Shown here: one piece after another, positions 1 to 8,329 of the stretch
Numbering within the stretch: position 1 is the first letter of the stretch
Layout of the letters: every line of letters begins with the position of its first letter
Assembly (NCBI GenBank): GCA_016781525.1
Contig: JADDQE010000157.1
Span: 1-33,846, forward strand
Length of the DNA: 33,846 nt
DNA from: a bacterium
GTDB taxonomy: Bacteria > Chloroflexota > Chloroflexia > Chloroflexales > Kallotenuaceae
Reading direction: 5' to 3'
Notes under the pieces: model-generated
Told to the model about the DNA's origin: nothing
Databases searched by the model: none
What the model saw: only the letters and a program-made list of their open reading frames with translations
Program-made: the position numbers and the translations under genes

Positions 1-168
1 GGCTCCGCAGCACCGGGAACGGTGCTGCCAGGTACGGGGCTGCGGGTAGCCACCGGCAGCGGCGCGCTTGAGATCGTGGAGGTCCAGCCGGCTGGCAAGC
101 GCATGATGCTTGCCGGCGACTGGCTGCGCGGCCAGCGTAGCTTAGCAGGGCAGCAGCTTGGAACCTAG
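1..168 (+). CDS. fmt: Methionyl-tRNA formyltransferase, C-terminal end (partial)
   Basis: The first 55 codons are open and end in TAG. They read as the C-terminal domain of methionyl-tRNA formyltransferase, which transfers a formyl group from 10-formyl-tetrahydrofolate to the initiator Met-tRNA in the cytoplasm. The visible signature is a short beta-rich stretch (LRVATGSGALEIVEVQPAGK) followed by a helix that contains the WLRG turn and ends in GQQLG; this is how the tRNA-binding OB-like domain of Fmt finishes. The catalytic N-terminal domain lies left of the window, so nothing can be said about its start, operon or activity. The next gene is convergent, with about 90 bases between the two stops. 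Confidence 0.75.
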   Translation, partial: GSAAPGTVLPGTGLRVATGSGALEIVEVQPAGKRMMLAGDWLRGQRSLAGQQLGT

Positions 169-257
169 TGTCGGAGGAGCTGCAGAGAGGCTAGCCTGCG
201 CGGACCAGCGCTTCGAAGGACGGGGTGAGGCCAGCCCGGAGCGCTGGCCTGGCCTGG

Positions 258-1406
258 TTAGGTGCTTTCCTTAAGCAGCTCCCGACTGATCACCAGGCGC
301 TGTATCTCGCTGGTACCCTCATAGATTTCGGTGATTTTCGCGTCGCGGAAAAAGCGCTCGACGGGATACTCTTTGGAGTAGCCGTTGGAGCCGAAGATTT
401 GGACGGCTTTGGTCGCCACCCACATCGCCGTCTCAGAGGCAAAGAGTTTGGCCATCGAGGCTGCCTGGACATAGTCCTCACCTCGATCCTTGCGAGTCGC
501 GGCCTCCCACGTAAGCAGGCGAGCGGCCTTGATCCGCGTAGCCATGTCGGCGAGGGTAAAGCCCACGGCCTGGAACTGGGCGATCGGCTGTCCGAACTGC
601 TCGCGAACCTTGGCGTAATCTCGCGCGGCCTCAAACGCACCTTGGGCTATTCCAACTGCCTGCGCGGCAATCCCGATCCGTCCCGCATTCAAGATCGTCA
701 TGGCAATCTTGAAGCCCATACCCTCGCCTCCTAGGACACGGTCTTGATGCACGCGGTAGTTGTCGTATGCCATCTGGGCCGAGTGGGCCGAGCGAATCCC
801 CAGCTTATCCTCGTTCTTGACCACGGCGACGCCTGGTTCATGCGTGTCGGCAATGAAACAGGTGATACCCTTGTAGCCCTTGCTGGGGTCGGTCATTGCC
901 ATCAGCAGGATCGTGTCCGCGTGCGGTCCGTTGGTCACCCAGTTCTTGACGCCGTTAATAACGTAGTAGTCGCCATCCTTAACTGCGGTCGTCTTTTGAG
1001 CGGCTGCGTCCGAGCCGGCACCCGGCTCGCTGAGCGAAAAGGCGCCGAGCTTCTGTCCTGCCGCCAGCGGCGCCAGAATTTCCTGCTTCTGCGCTTCCGT
1101 ACCGAACTTTTCCAGACCGTAGCACACGAGCGAGTTGTTGACCGATGCGATCACTCCAAGCGAAGCGTCGACCCGCGACAGCTCCTCGATCACAATCGCG
1201 TATGAAACGTAATCAAGCTCCGAGCCGCTATAGGTCTCGCTGACTGCCACGCCCATAAAGCCGAGCTCGCCCATCTGCCTGACAAGTTCAGCCGGCCAGA
1301 TCCGGTCGCGGTCGCGCTCGGCTGCCGTCGGCTTCACTGCCTTCTCGGCGAAATCGCGCGCGGTCTTGCGAATAAACTCTTGATCTTCGGTCAGTTGGAA
1401 ATCCAT
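258..1406 (-). CDS. Acyl-CoA dehydrogenase (short-chain/butyryl-CoA type)
   Basis: A 382-residue flavoprotein of the acyl-CoA dehydrogenase family. The family oxidises acyl-CoA to trans-2-enoyl-CoA using FAD and passes electrons to electron-transfer flavoprotein. Length and order are normal: an N-terminal helical domain, a central beta domain with LSEPGAGSDAA (about residues 124-134, FAD/substrate loop), and a C-terminal helical domain. IYEGTSEIQR supplies the likely catalytic base, Glu363. The pattern is closest to butyryl-CoA or short branched-chain dehydrogenases; exact chain length cannot be read from sequence. The ATG at 1406 is preceded on its strand by AGGAGG with a 5-base spacer. A TATAAT hexamer lies at 1450-1455 on the same strand, and its -35 region would fall inside the heptad repeat. 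No beta-oxidation partner gene is adjacent. Confidence 0.93.
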   Translation of the reverse strand: MDFQLTEDQEFIRKTARDFAEKAVKPTAAERDRDRIWPAELVRQMGELGFMGVAVSETYSGSELDYVSYAIVIEELSRVDASLGVIASVNNSLVCYGLEKFGTEAQKQEILAPLAAGQKLGAFSLSEPGAGSDAAAQKTTAVKDGDYYVINGVKNWVTNGPHADTILLMAMTDPSKGYKGITCFIADTHEPGVAVVKNEDKLGIRSAHSAQMAYDNYRVHQDRVLGGEGMGFKIAMTILNAGRIGIAAQAVGIAQGAFEAARDYAKVREQFGQPIAQFQAVGFTLADMATRIKAARLLTWEAATRKDRGEDYVQAASMAKLFASETAMWVATKAVQIFGSNGYSKEYPVERFFRDAKITEIYEGTSEIQRLVISRELLKEST

Positions 1407-1461
1407 TGGGGCCTCCTATCACGTCGTTGTGCAGGTGTCTCTGCGCGCCATTATAGCATTG

Positions 1462-1559
1462 GGGGTGAGGGGTGAGGGGCTAGAAGCAAGGGGCTAGAAG
1501 CAAGGGACGAGGGGTGAGGGGCGAGGGGCAGGGGGCGAGGGGTGAGGGGCGAGGGGCGA
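1462..1559 (+). repeat. Heptanucleotide tandem repeat, 14 units (GGGGYGA type)
   Basis: Fourteen consecutive 7-base units without a break in register: GGGGTGA, GGGGCGA, GGGACGA, GGGGCTA and GAAGCAA variants. The last four units (1532-1559) are GGGGCGA, GGGGTGA, GGGGCGA, GGGGCGA, i.e. four G4 tracts separated by three bases, a canonical quadruplex-forming pattern. The repeat sits between the divergent acyl-CoA dehydrogenase and RodA/FtsW-type genes. Related units occur at 10135-10190 and 12964-13109. A looser 7-base rhythm (GAGACCT, GACACCT) continues to about 1586. Confidence 0.9.
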
Positions 1560-1604
1560 AAGCTGATGCCGGAGACCTGACACCTGTTTGCCACTTGAAT
1601 CAGG

Positions 1605-1610
1605 TATAAT
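1605..1610 (+). promoter_or_regulatory. TATAAT -10-like hexamer upstream of the SEDS gene
   Basis: A perfect TATAAT lies about 33 bases upstream of the TTG start and 45 upstream of the first in-frame ATG of the RodA/FtsW-type gene. No convincing -35 hexamer is present at 16-18 bases; the region upstream is the decayed tail of the heptad repeat. Called on the -10 alone. Confidence 0.4.
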
Positions 1611-1642
1611 CGACCACGGTGTACGAAGCTGCTTAGAAATCA

Positions 1643-2803
1643 TTGGCGATTGAAATGATGCATACACGGCGTTGGCAAGACTTTAACTTCTATCTACTGG
1701 TAAGCGTTCTCGTGCTGGTCGGCTTTGGGAGCGCGATGGTCTACAGTACGACGATCGGCAACAACTATCCGGGTAAAATCTGGAGCCTCCGCAGCCAGTT
1801 CGCGCTGCACCTAATCTGGCTTGGCATCGGCGCCACGGCGATGATCTTTCTGACGCTCTTTGACTATCATAATTTTCAAATTGTCGCGCGTTGGAGCTAC
1901 CTGTTGATGCTGGCCTTGCTTGGCTACACCCTCGTGGCCGGTAACATCAGCATGGGTGCGCAAAGCTGGCTGATCGGGGCCAGTGGACAGCCCTCGGAGC
2001 CGGCCAAGCTTCTGTTGATCATTAGCCTCGCCGCGTGGTGGGCCAGGCGGGATGAGCAGCGCTCCTCATGGCTGACGCTGCTTGGATCGTTACTGATCGC
2101 CGGTCTGCCGCTTGGCTTGGTGCTGGTGCAGCCCGATTTCGGGACTGCCATGGTGATCGGAGTAGTTTGGCTGATCATGGCCTTGTGCGGCGGTATGACG
2201 TGGAAACACGCGGCTGTGCTCGCGCTCCTAGCGCTGCCTGTGTTGTACGTGGGTTGGAACGAAGTGCTCCAACCATATCAGCGCGGGCGTCTGACCGCAT
2301 TTATGATGGACGAGAGCCAAGTGGAAAGTGTGGTCGATCAGCAGGAGCGTGAGGCCGTGCAGGCGGTTTTCTACAACGTGCGTGCCTCGAAGGTGGCCGT
2401 CGGGAACGGCCGGATGTTTGGGCAAGGGCTGCTCAACGGTACCCAGAGCCAGCGCAAGTTCCTGCCTGTGCAGTACACCGACTTCATCTTCGCAGTCACA
2501 GCAGAGGAGTTGGGCTTTGTGGGAGCGACCGCAATGTTGGCTTTTATTGCGGTTGTGCTGTGGCAAGCCGTGACTGTCGCCGCGCGCGCGCGTGATCTTT
2601 TCGGGCGGCTGATCGCCCTGGGTATCTTCGCGATGCTCTTGATCCACACCGTGGAGAACGTGGGGATGAATATTGGCCTCATGCCCGTAACCGGCATCCC
2701 CCTGCCCTTTATCTCGTACGGCGGCTCGTTTACCGTCACCGTTCTCGCATCGATTGGCATGCTCCAAAGCATCGATATGCGCCACCGCTCGCTTGCCTTC
2801 TAG
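1643..2803 (+). CDS. SEDS peptidoglycan polymerase (RodA/FtsW family)
   Basis: A 386-residue polytopic membrane protein with about ten hydrophobic segments, the usual size for the SEDS family. These proteins polymerise lipid II into glycan strands together with a class B penicillin-binding protein. Family signatures are clear: PSEPAKLLLI, VQPDFGTAM, GQGLLNGTQSQ, TDFIFAVTAEELG (Asp280 matches the catalytic Asp of RodA and FtsW) and PLPFISYGGS near the end. RodA and FtsW cannot be separated safely by eye; the absence of a division-gene neighbourhood leans towards RodA. The longest frame starts with TTG at 1643; ATG codons at 1655 and 1658 are equally plausible, and none has a strong ribosome binding site. 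No penicillin-binding protein gene is adjacent. Confidence 0.93.
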   Translation: MAIEMMHTRRWQDFNFYLLVSVLVLVGFGSAMVYSTTIGNNYPGKIWSLRSQFALHLIWLGIGATAMIFLTLFDYHNFQIVARWSYLLMLALLGYTLVAGNISMGAQSWLIGASGQPSEPAKLLLIISLAAWWARRDEQRSSWLTLLGSLLIAGLPLGLVLVQPDFGTAMVIGVVWLIMALCGGMTWKHAAVLALLALPVLYVGWNEVLQPYQRGRLTAFMMDESQVESVVDQQEREAVQAVFYNVRASKVAVGNGRMFGQGLLNGTQSQRKFLPVQYTDFIFAVTAEELGFVGATAMLAFIAVVLWQAVTVAARARDLFGRLIALGIFAMLLIHTVENVGMNIGLMPVTGIPLPFISYGGSFTVTVLASIGMLQSIDMRHRSLAF

Positions 2804-2917
2804 CGGGGGCATTCAACTTATCGCCGGCCTGGTGCTCCATCAATGCCACGCCGCGCGCTCGATCTGTCTTAGTCCTTAACAGGACCGTGGAGTGTGCCCG
2901 GCAAGCTACATGCCTCT

Positions 2918-2923
2918 TATAAT
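2918..2923 (+). promoter_or_regulatory. TATAAT -10-like hexamer upstream of the kinase gene
   Basis: A perfect TATAAT lies in the 240-base gap before the kinase gene, about 122 bases upstream of its ATG. No good -35 match is visible at normal spacing, so this is a tentative promoter for the signalling cassette. The remaining gap sequence shows nothing else. Confidence 0.3.
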
Positions 2924-3045
2924 GCCGCCACCTGACCTGTTTTGTCGGGGGGACCACTGTCGGGCCAGCCGCTCATTATTTGCATTTTTTATTTGCTAGC
3001 GGCCCGCCGTCCCAGCTTTCTTATGCATTCCCCCGGGAGGGCGGT

Positions 3046-5073
3046 ATGTCGCTGCTAAAAAAAGGTGGCACGACGAGGGGAATATCACTCCCTCCGTCCG
3101 TCGCTACACCATCCGCACAAGAGTCAGCTGCGGCGCCGGGCGCGGCGCCAATGGCGTCAATCCCGCGTCCAGCCACAGGTTTTGGCACAGGCAGCATCCG
3201 GAAGCCCACTGCACAGCTACAAATGTTGCCGAGCGGTACTGTGCTCCAAGGTCGCTATGCCGTCGAGACAGTGCTCGGCGTTGGTGGTATGAGCCTCGTG
3301 TATCGCGGGCGTGACCTGCGCTTCAAAGATGTGGTTCGACCATGCGCGATCAAAGAGATGTATCAGAGCTCGCCCGACTCGGGCACGCGCATGCTCACGC
3401 TCAAAAACTTCGAGCGTGAGGCCGGCTTGCTTGCAACCTTGAGCCACGGCGCGATCCCCAAAGTGTACGATTTCTTCGAAGAAAACGGTCGGATCTACTT
3501 GATTATGGAGCTGATTGCAGGCCGTGACTTGGAAGGCACGCTCGATCAGGCCAAAGAGCCGATCGCGGAGCAGCGAGTCGGAAGCTGGGCGCTCCAAATC
3601 TGTGATGTGCTCCAATACCTCCACGGTCACACGCCCGAGCCGATTATCTTTCGTGACATGAAGCCGTCGAACGTGATTGTCACGCCCGAAGATCGGATCA
3701 TTATGATCGACTTCGGCATCGCGCGGATCTTCCAACAGAACCAGCGCAAGGGCACGATGATTGGCACCGAGGGCTACGCGCCGCCCGAACAATACCGTGG
3801 TATTGCGGATCCACGGGGCGACGTCTATGCCTTGGGCGCGACGATGCACCATCTGCTCACCAATGTCGACCCTCGCACCGAGACGCCCTTTACCTTCCAT
3901 GAGCGGCCGATCCGCCAGATCAACCCGCAGGTTTCCGCCGAGATGGAGGCAGTGGTGATGCAGGCGCTGGAGTACGATCCAGCACAGCGGCCGCAAAGCG
4001 CCGCCGAGTTCAAGGCGCTGCTTCAATCGATCCCGTCGCTCAAAAGCTTCATCTCGACCACGCCGGCCAGTGTCGCGGCGCCTGCTGTCACTCCGCGCGG
4101 CGCCAAGAATGCTTCAACCGAACTCCTGTGGCGCTTCGCCTGCGAGGACGAGGTCCGCTCGTCGCCACACGTCCGCGACAATATGCTGTATATCGGCTCC
4201 TACGATACCAACCTGTATGCGATCGACGCTGGCTCGGGAGAATTTCGCTGGAAGCGGGCGACCATGGGCGGAATCTCGTCGTCGGCGGTGAGCTGGGGTG
4301 ATATCGTGGTCATCGGCTCAGAGGACGGCCAGGTGTATGCCCTGGATGCACGTAAAGGCACGCCCAAGTGGACGTTCCGCACGGGCCGGGCCGTCCGCTC
4401 CTCGCCGCGGATCGAAGATCGCATCATCTATGTCGGCTCCGACGACCAGCATGTCTACGCGATCGATGGGATTAACGGGCGGCAGCTTTGGAAGTATCGT
4501 ACCTGGAATCCGGTTCGCTCATCGTGTGGTCTCGGCGCAGGGTTTGTGGTGATTGGGTCATCCGACGGGCATGTTTATAGCTTGGATGCCTTCAACGGTG
4601 GCCTACGCTGGAAGCACCGCACGCAGCAGGGGGTGATCTCTTCGCCGGCTGTCGGCGACGGATTGATTATCTGCGGTTCAATGGATGGCAGTGTCTACGG
4701 TCTTGATGGCGAAGGTGGCTGGCCCGTATGGCGCTTCAAGACCGGCCACTACGTAAACGCCTCGCCAACCGTGGTTGGCACGCGCGTGTTTGTCGGTGGG
4801 GTGGACGGCAACTTCTACGCCCTTGAGACCAAGACCGGTAAGCTGCAGTGGAAGTACGAGAGTGGGACGCAGATTACCTCGTCCGCTCGGGTGGTCGAGG
4901 GCAAAGTCTACTTCGGTGGAGCAGACGGCGCCTTGTACTGCCTCGACGCCGCGAGCGGCACCCTTGTTTGGAAATACCAGACCGAAGGACCCGTAGTTTC
5001 TTCGCCTGCGGTGGTCAACGGCGTCGTGTACGTTGGCTCGATGGATCATCACGTTTACGCCCTCAAAGCGTAA
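3046..5073 (+). CDS. Ser/Thr protein kinase fused to PQQ-repeat beta-propeller
   Basis: A 675-residue Hanks-type kinase with a C-terminal beta-propeller. Kinase landmarks: glycine loop GVGGMSLVY (about 78-86), Lys in AIKEM (about 103), catalytic loop FRDMKPSN (about 202-209, with Phe in place of the usual His of HRD), IDFGIAR (DFG about 222-224) and GTEGYAPPEQY in the activation segment. From about residue 365 to the end there are some seven or eight repeats of the form SSPAVxxGxVYVGSxDxxVYALDxxxGxxxWxx, the PQQ/BamB-type propeller blade. No hydrophobic segment separates the halves, so both should be cytoplasmic. The ATG at 3046 is preferred over an upstream in-frame TTG (2980) because GGGAGG ends 6 bases before it. 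It opens a cassette with PP2C, VWA and FHA genes; the FHA protein or the VWA protein are natural substrate candidates (inference). Confidence 0.93.
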   Translation: MSLLKKGGTTRGISLPPSVATPSAQESAAAPGAAPMASIPRPATGFGTGSIRKPTAQLQMLPSGTVLQGRYAVETVLGVGGMSLVYRGRDLRFKDVVRPCAIKEMYQSSPDSGTRMLTLKNFEREAGLLATLSHGAIPKVYDFFEENGRIYLIMELIAGRDLEGTLDQAKEPIAEQRVGSWALQICDVLQYLHGHTPEPIIFRDMKPSNVIVTPEDRIIMIDFGIARIFQQNQRKGTMIGTEGYAPPEQYRGIADPRGDVYALGATMHHLLTNVDPRTETPFTFHERPIRQINPQVSAEMEAVVMQALEYDPAQRPQSAAEFKALLQSIPSLKSFISTTPASVAAPAVTPRGAKNASTELLWRFACEDEVRSSPHVRDNMLYIGSYDTNLYAIDAGSGEFRWKRATMGGISSSAVSWGDIVVIGSEDGQVYALDARKGTPKWTFRTGRAVRSSPRIEDRIIYVGSDDQHVYAIDGINGRQLWKYRTWNPVRSSCGLGAGFVVIGSSDGHVYSLDAFNGGLRWKHRTQQGVISSPAVGDGLIICGSMDGSVYGLDGEGGWPVWRFKTGHYVNASPTVVGTRVFVGGVDGNFYALETKTGKLQWKYESGTQITSSARVVEGKVYFGGADGALYCLDAASGTLVWKYQTEGPVVSSPAVVNGVVYVGSMDHHVYALKA

Positions 5074-5193
5074 CCCAGGCCCATGTAGCACGCGGCACTC
5101 GAACCGGACTCATTCCTTTGAGGGTGTGGGATTTCCTGTGCTGCCGCCAGTGGCCGCTTGTTTGTGACCTATAACCTCCCAAAGGAGTCGACG

Positions 5194-6213
5194 ATGTCGA
5201 CGTGGCGAGATATGCTAACGCTGTTCCGGAAGGAAGCGGCGCACGAATCTGAAGGCAGCGGGCACACGCTATCCGAGGTGGTCGCCGAGGTAAACCCTGC
5301 TGGTGCCGCTCGCGACGGCGAGTATGAAACGGCGCTGCTCGTGAGTCGCCGCGCGCAGACCGATCAGCTAGGCGATATCACACAGACCCTTACGAGCCCC
5401 GCCCCACAGCTTGCGGCTCTGCAAGGCCAGCGAGTGCTGGCGGCCGAGGCGCTGCGTGACATTGGTCGTGAGCGTCGCGAAAATCAAGATCATTGCTTTG
5501 CGCAGGTTCTGACCTTTCCCGGCGATCAAGGCAATCTCGTAGTTGGCCTGTTTGTGGTTGCGGACGGTATGGGCGGCCATCATGACGGTGCCTATGCTTC
5601 AAAGCTTGCACTAAGCACAGTAGTCCAATGCGTGTTGACCGAGTTCGTGGCACCTGTGCTCCGAGCGGAGCGGCCCGCGCCGCAACCTGTGCTTCAGTCG
5701 GCTGTGCAGACTGCGAACGCTGCGGTCTACGCCGCGGGTCACGAGGTCGGCAGCGACATGGGAACGACCTGTACCGCTGCTCTGCTCTACGGTGATGACC
5801 TGATTGTAGCCCACGTGGGTGACTCGCGCGCGCTGCTGATCGGCGGCGGCGTCAAACAGCTCACGACCGACCACACCGCCGTCGGCCGGTTGATCGCCAT
5901 TGGCGCGCTGACACCTGACGAGGCGCACGACCACCCGCTCCGTAATCAGCTCTACCGCAGCATTGGCCAACAGGCCGACGTGCCGGTCGACGTATCTACG
6001 ACCACACTCGGTGGCGCGACGCATGTGGTGCTGTGCTCGGATGGGCTATGGGGCCTGGTGCCGGAAGCCTTGATCGCCGATATAGTCGCCGAAGCGCCTA
6101 CGCCTCAAATCGCGGCACGGCAGCTGGTAGCGCATGCCAATTTACTGGGCGGGCACGACAACATCTCGGTTGTTGTTGTCTCGCTCCCGGCACGCGCGGA
6201 GAGCCATGTATGA
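5194..6213 (+). CDS. PP2C-family Ser/Thr protein phosphatase
   Basis: A 339-residue metal-dependent phosphatase of the PPM/PP2C family, expected to reverse the phosphorylation made by the kinase encoded just upstream. Motifs in order: ENQDH (about 92), DGMGGH (about 124), GTTCTAAL and VGDSRALL (about 190-215), LCSDGLWG (about 280) and GGHDNISV near residue 320. These contribute the acidic residues that bind the two metal ions. About 85 residues precede the catalytic domain, a polar stretch with no recognisable fold. The start is set by AAAGGAG at 5181-5187, six bases before the ATG; the frame is open further to a TTG at 5158 without such a site. Its TGA overlaps the ATG of the VWA gene (ATGA), implying translational coupling. 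Confidence 0.94.
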   Translation: MSTWRDMLTLFRKEAAHESEGSGHTLSEVVAEVNPAGAARDGEYETALLVSRRAQTDQLGDITQTLTSPAPQLAALQGQRVLAAEALRDIGRERRENQDHCFAQVLTFPGDQGNLVVGLFVVADGMGGHHDGAYASKLALSTVVQCVLTEFVAPVLRAERPAPQPVLQSAVQTANAAVYAAGHEVGSDMGTTCTAALLYGDDLIVAHVGDSRALLIGGGVKQLTTDHTAVGRLIAIGALTPDEAHDHPLRNQLYRSIGQQADVPVDVSTTTLGGATHVVLCSDGLWGLVPEALIADIVAEAPTPQIAARQLVAHANLLGGHDNISVVVVSLPARAESHV

Positions 6214-7445
6214 GCAACCCTATCACGCTTACAGTGCAGCCGGCGCGGCCCGAGCTCCAAGCCTCAAGCAACCCGCAGCTCGTGTACTTGTTTGTCAAGG
6301 CACAAACGGTCGCGACCGCGCAGCGAACGATGCCGCTCAATGTCTGCTTGGTGCTTGATCGCTCCTCGTCCATGCGTGGTGACCGGCTGTTTCATGTCAA
6401 GGAGGCGGCGCGACAGATCGTCAGTCACTTGGACAGCTCACACGCGTTTGGGGTTGTCGCCTTCAACGATCGGGCAGAGGTGATTGTTCCCTCGCAGCAG
6501 GTGCGTGACCGCGATACGCTTAGCCAAATGATCGGCGGACTCGAGGCACGTGGTGGAACCGAGATGGCGCAGGGCCTTGCTGTGGGGCTTCAAGAGATCG
6601 AGCGACCGAAGATTAATGGCCTCAGCCGCCTGATTCTGCTCACCGACGGCCGCACCTATGGCGACGAGCATGCATGTGTGGAGCTGGCACGCCGCGCCCA
6701 ACGGCGTGGGATTGGTCTGACGACGCTCGGAGTCGGCACTGAGTGGAACGAAGATTTGCTCGAGACCATGACTTCCGGGCCAAACAGCCGCACCCAATAC
6801 ATTGCTAGCGCCAAGGAGATTGCCGCGGTCTTTGAACGTGAGGTGGAGCGTCTGCGATCCACTATCGCGCAAAACGTCGAGCTTGCGGTCGCACTTCATC
6901 CCGAAGCCCAGCTCCGCTCGATCTATCGTGTAGCGCCCTTTATCACCGCAGTGCAGCCACAGAATATGGGGAATGGAGCCTGGCGTGTACCGGTCGGGGA
7001 GTGGGTCGCGCAGGAAGATCAAAGCTTTATGCTCGAGCTCGTCCTGCCGCCGGTTGACGCTGGAACGAAGCCCGTCGCTCGGATTGACCTGCGCTACGAG
7101 CTGATCGGAGGGGCAGTCGCCCAGAACGCTGCGTCAGCTGCTGTGCAGCTGCCCGCCGTGGCTCAACAAAGTCAGAGCGTCGACGACGATGTCCGCAAGG
7201 CGCTGGAGCGAGTTGTAGCGTACCAGTTGCAGCTGCGGGCGTGGCAGTCGGTCTCCGAGGGGCGCATCGACGACGCGACGAAGCGCCTCCAAACCGCTGG
7301 AACCCATCTCTTCAACGCGGGCGAGGTTGAGCTCGCCGAGACGGTCCATGCCGAGGCGACCCGCCTGCTGCAAGGTGGGCCGACGAGCGCGGACGGTCGT
7401 AAACGTATCAAGTACGGAACACGCGGCTTAGTCGCGGGTGGCTAA
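6210..7445 (+). CDS. von Willebrand factor A (VWA) domain protein
   Basis: A 411-residue protein with a VWA domain at about residues 43-215. The metal-ion-dependent adhesion site is complete: DRSSS (about 48-52), the Thr in GGTEM (about 115) and Asp in LTDGRTYG (about 144). The C-terminal half is beta-rich and then helical (RKALERVVAYQLQLRAW and following), resembling VWA proteins of bacterial kinase/phosphatase clusters. There is no signal peptide or membrane segment, so it should be cytoplasmic and likely binds a partner protein. The start is the ATG of the ATGA overlap with the phosphatase gene; the frame is open upstream but only inside that gene. VWA partners of Ser/Thr kinases are known, but the exact role here is inferred. 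Confidence 0.9.
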   Translation: MSNPITLTVQPARPELQASSNPQLVYLFVKAQTVATAQRTMPLNVCLVLDRSSSMRGDRLFHVKEAARQIVSHLDSSHAFGVVAFNDRAEVIVPSQQVRDRDTLSQMIGGLEARGGTEMAQGLAVGLQEIERPKINGLSRLILLTDGRTYGDEHACVELARRAQRRGIGLTTLGVGTEWNEDLLETMTSGPNSRTQYIASAKEIAAVFEREVERLRSTIAQNVELAVALHPEAQLRSIYRVAPFITAVQPQNMGNGAWRVPVGEWVAQEDQSFMLELVLPPVDAGTKPVARIDLRYELIGGAVAQNAASAAVQLPAVAQQSQSVDDDVRKALERVVAYQLQLRAWQSVSEGRIDDATKRLQTAGTHLFNAGEVELAETVHAEATRLLQGGPTSADGRKRIKYGTRGLVAGG

Positions 7446-7482
7446 CGTATCAAGTACACGGTATAAAGAGCTAAGATGCCAT

Positions 7483-7989
7483 ATGGTCTGCCACAGCTGC
7501 CACAACCAAAATCTCCTGGGGGCCATCTTCTGCCTCGACTGCGGTACCAGCTTGCTTCCGCAAGATCGCAAGCGTGATACAACCGCAATGCTGGGTGCCC
7601 GCCCGGGAGCACGCTCAAGCCAAGCCAGTTCAAGTGGAATATCTGCTTCGGTACTGAGGGGCGAGCGTCGTCTCCGTGCAACCGTGATCAACAACGGCCG
7701 ACATATTAACGTGCCGTTGGCGGTGCCTGTCCTGATCGGCCGTCAAGATTCCGCTCGAGGCTTTTTTCCGGACCTCGACCTTAACAATGACGGTGGCTAT
7801 GATAGCGGTGTGAGCCGGAGGCACGCCCGCATCTCGGTGAATGGCGAAGCAGCCTATATCGAGGATCTGGAAAGCGCGAATGGCACGTTCATCAACGACC
7901 AACGCGTACCGCCTCGTAAGCTGTACCACCTTAAGGCCTCGGATGAGTTACGCCTGGGCTCGCTTATCTTGCGGATTGAACAAATTTAG
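7483..7989 (+). CDS. Zinc-ribbon and FHA domain protein
   Basis: A 168-residue protein. It begins with a zinc ribbon made of two CxxC pairs (CHSC at 3-6 and CLDC about 18-21), followed by a low-complexity linker and a forkhead-associated domain in the C-terminal half. FHA landmarks are LIGR, SRRHA and NGTF, the phosphothreonine-binding loops. FHA domains read phosphothreonine marks written by Hanks kinases, so this is the expected reader of the neighbouring kinase. The ATG at 7483 is preferred because translation then starts directly at the ribbon; a GTG at 7438 would overlap the stop of the VWA gene and add 15 residues. Neither has a strong ribosome binding site. Confidence 0.88.
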   Translation: MVCHSCHNQNLLGAIFCLDCGTSLLPQDRKRDTTAMLGARPGARSSQASSSGISASVLRGERRLRATVINNGRHINVPLAVPVLIGRQDSARGFFPDLDLNNDGGYDSGVSRRHARISVNGEAAYIEDLESANGTFINDQRVPPRKLYHLKASDELRLGSLILRIEQI

Positions 7990-8042
7990 CTGTCAGCTGT
8001 CGGTTCAGAGACCCTGGGTCGTGTACGCTACGGACCGACAGC
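7988..8042 (+). repeat. AGCTGTC heptad repeat with imperfect inverted arm
   Basis: Immediately at the FHA stop codon are two AGCTGTC units (7988-7994, 7995-8001), then GGTTCAG and AGACCCT in the same 7-base register. About 30 bases on, ACCGACAGCT (8034-8043) is complementary to AGCTGTCGGT (7995-8004), so the segment could fold back. The AGCTGTC unit recurs at 13604-13624 downstream of another stop codon. Confidence 0.6.
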
Positions 8043-8059
8043 TACAGATTGAGGATCAT

Positions 8060-8308
8060 ATGGCGCGCACAGTCATTATTCATATCATCGGCGAAGATCC
8101 AGTTCTGGGCGAGATGGAGCACGAGCCGCAACCTACCGATAATTTTATTCAGGTGAGTAACCTGCGGAAGCGCGACGGTAAGGACGTGGCCTACTTGGCG
8201 CCGGGTGTTCAAACCGTGCTCTTTCCATGGAGCCGCATCACCTTTCTCGAGCTAATGGTCGACGAGGAGGCGCGTGGCAGCGTGATCGACTTCTTCCGGC
8301 TGGATTAA
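8060..8308 (+). CDS. Conserved-looking small protein, unknown function
   Basis: An 82-residue acidic protein with beta-strand-like N-terminus (ARTVIIHIIGEDPVLGE) and a hydrophobic core segment (TVLFPWSRITFLELM). I recognise no family. GAGGA at 8051-8055 sits four bases before the ATG, and the gene is only 70 bases downstream of the FHA gene in the same direction, so it probably belongs to the kinase/phosphatase/VWA/FHA cassette. The sequence has no signal peptide or membrane helix. It is followed by a strong hairpin, suggesting it is the last gene of the unit. Confidence 0.75.
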   Translation: MARTVIIHIIGEDPVLGEMEHEPQPTDNFIQVSNLRKRDGKDVAYLAPGVQTVLFPWSRITFLELMVDEEARGSVIDFFRLD

Positions 8309-8329
8309 CCACTCAAGACCACTGCGCAC

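Noticed and set aside
225..734. A 169-codon plus-strand frame opposite the acyl-CoA dehydrogenase
   Set aside because: Antisense shadow of a well-conserved enzyme.
2980..3045. TTG start extending the kinase by 22 residues
   Set aside because: No ribosome binding site, whereas the ATG at 3046 has GGGAGG at ideal spacing.
3217..4026. A 269-codon minus-strand frame opposite the kinase domain
   Set aside because: Antisense of conserved kinase motifs, no recognisable protein features.
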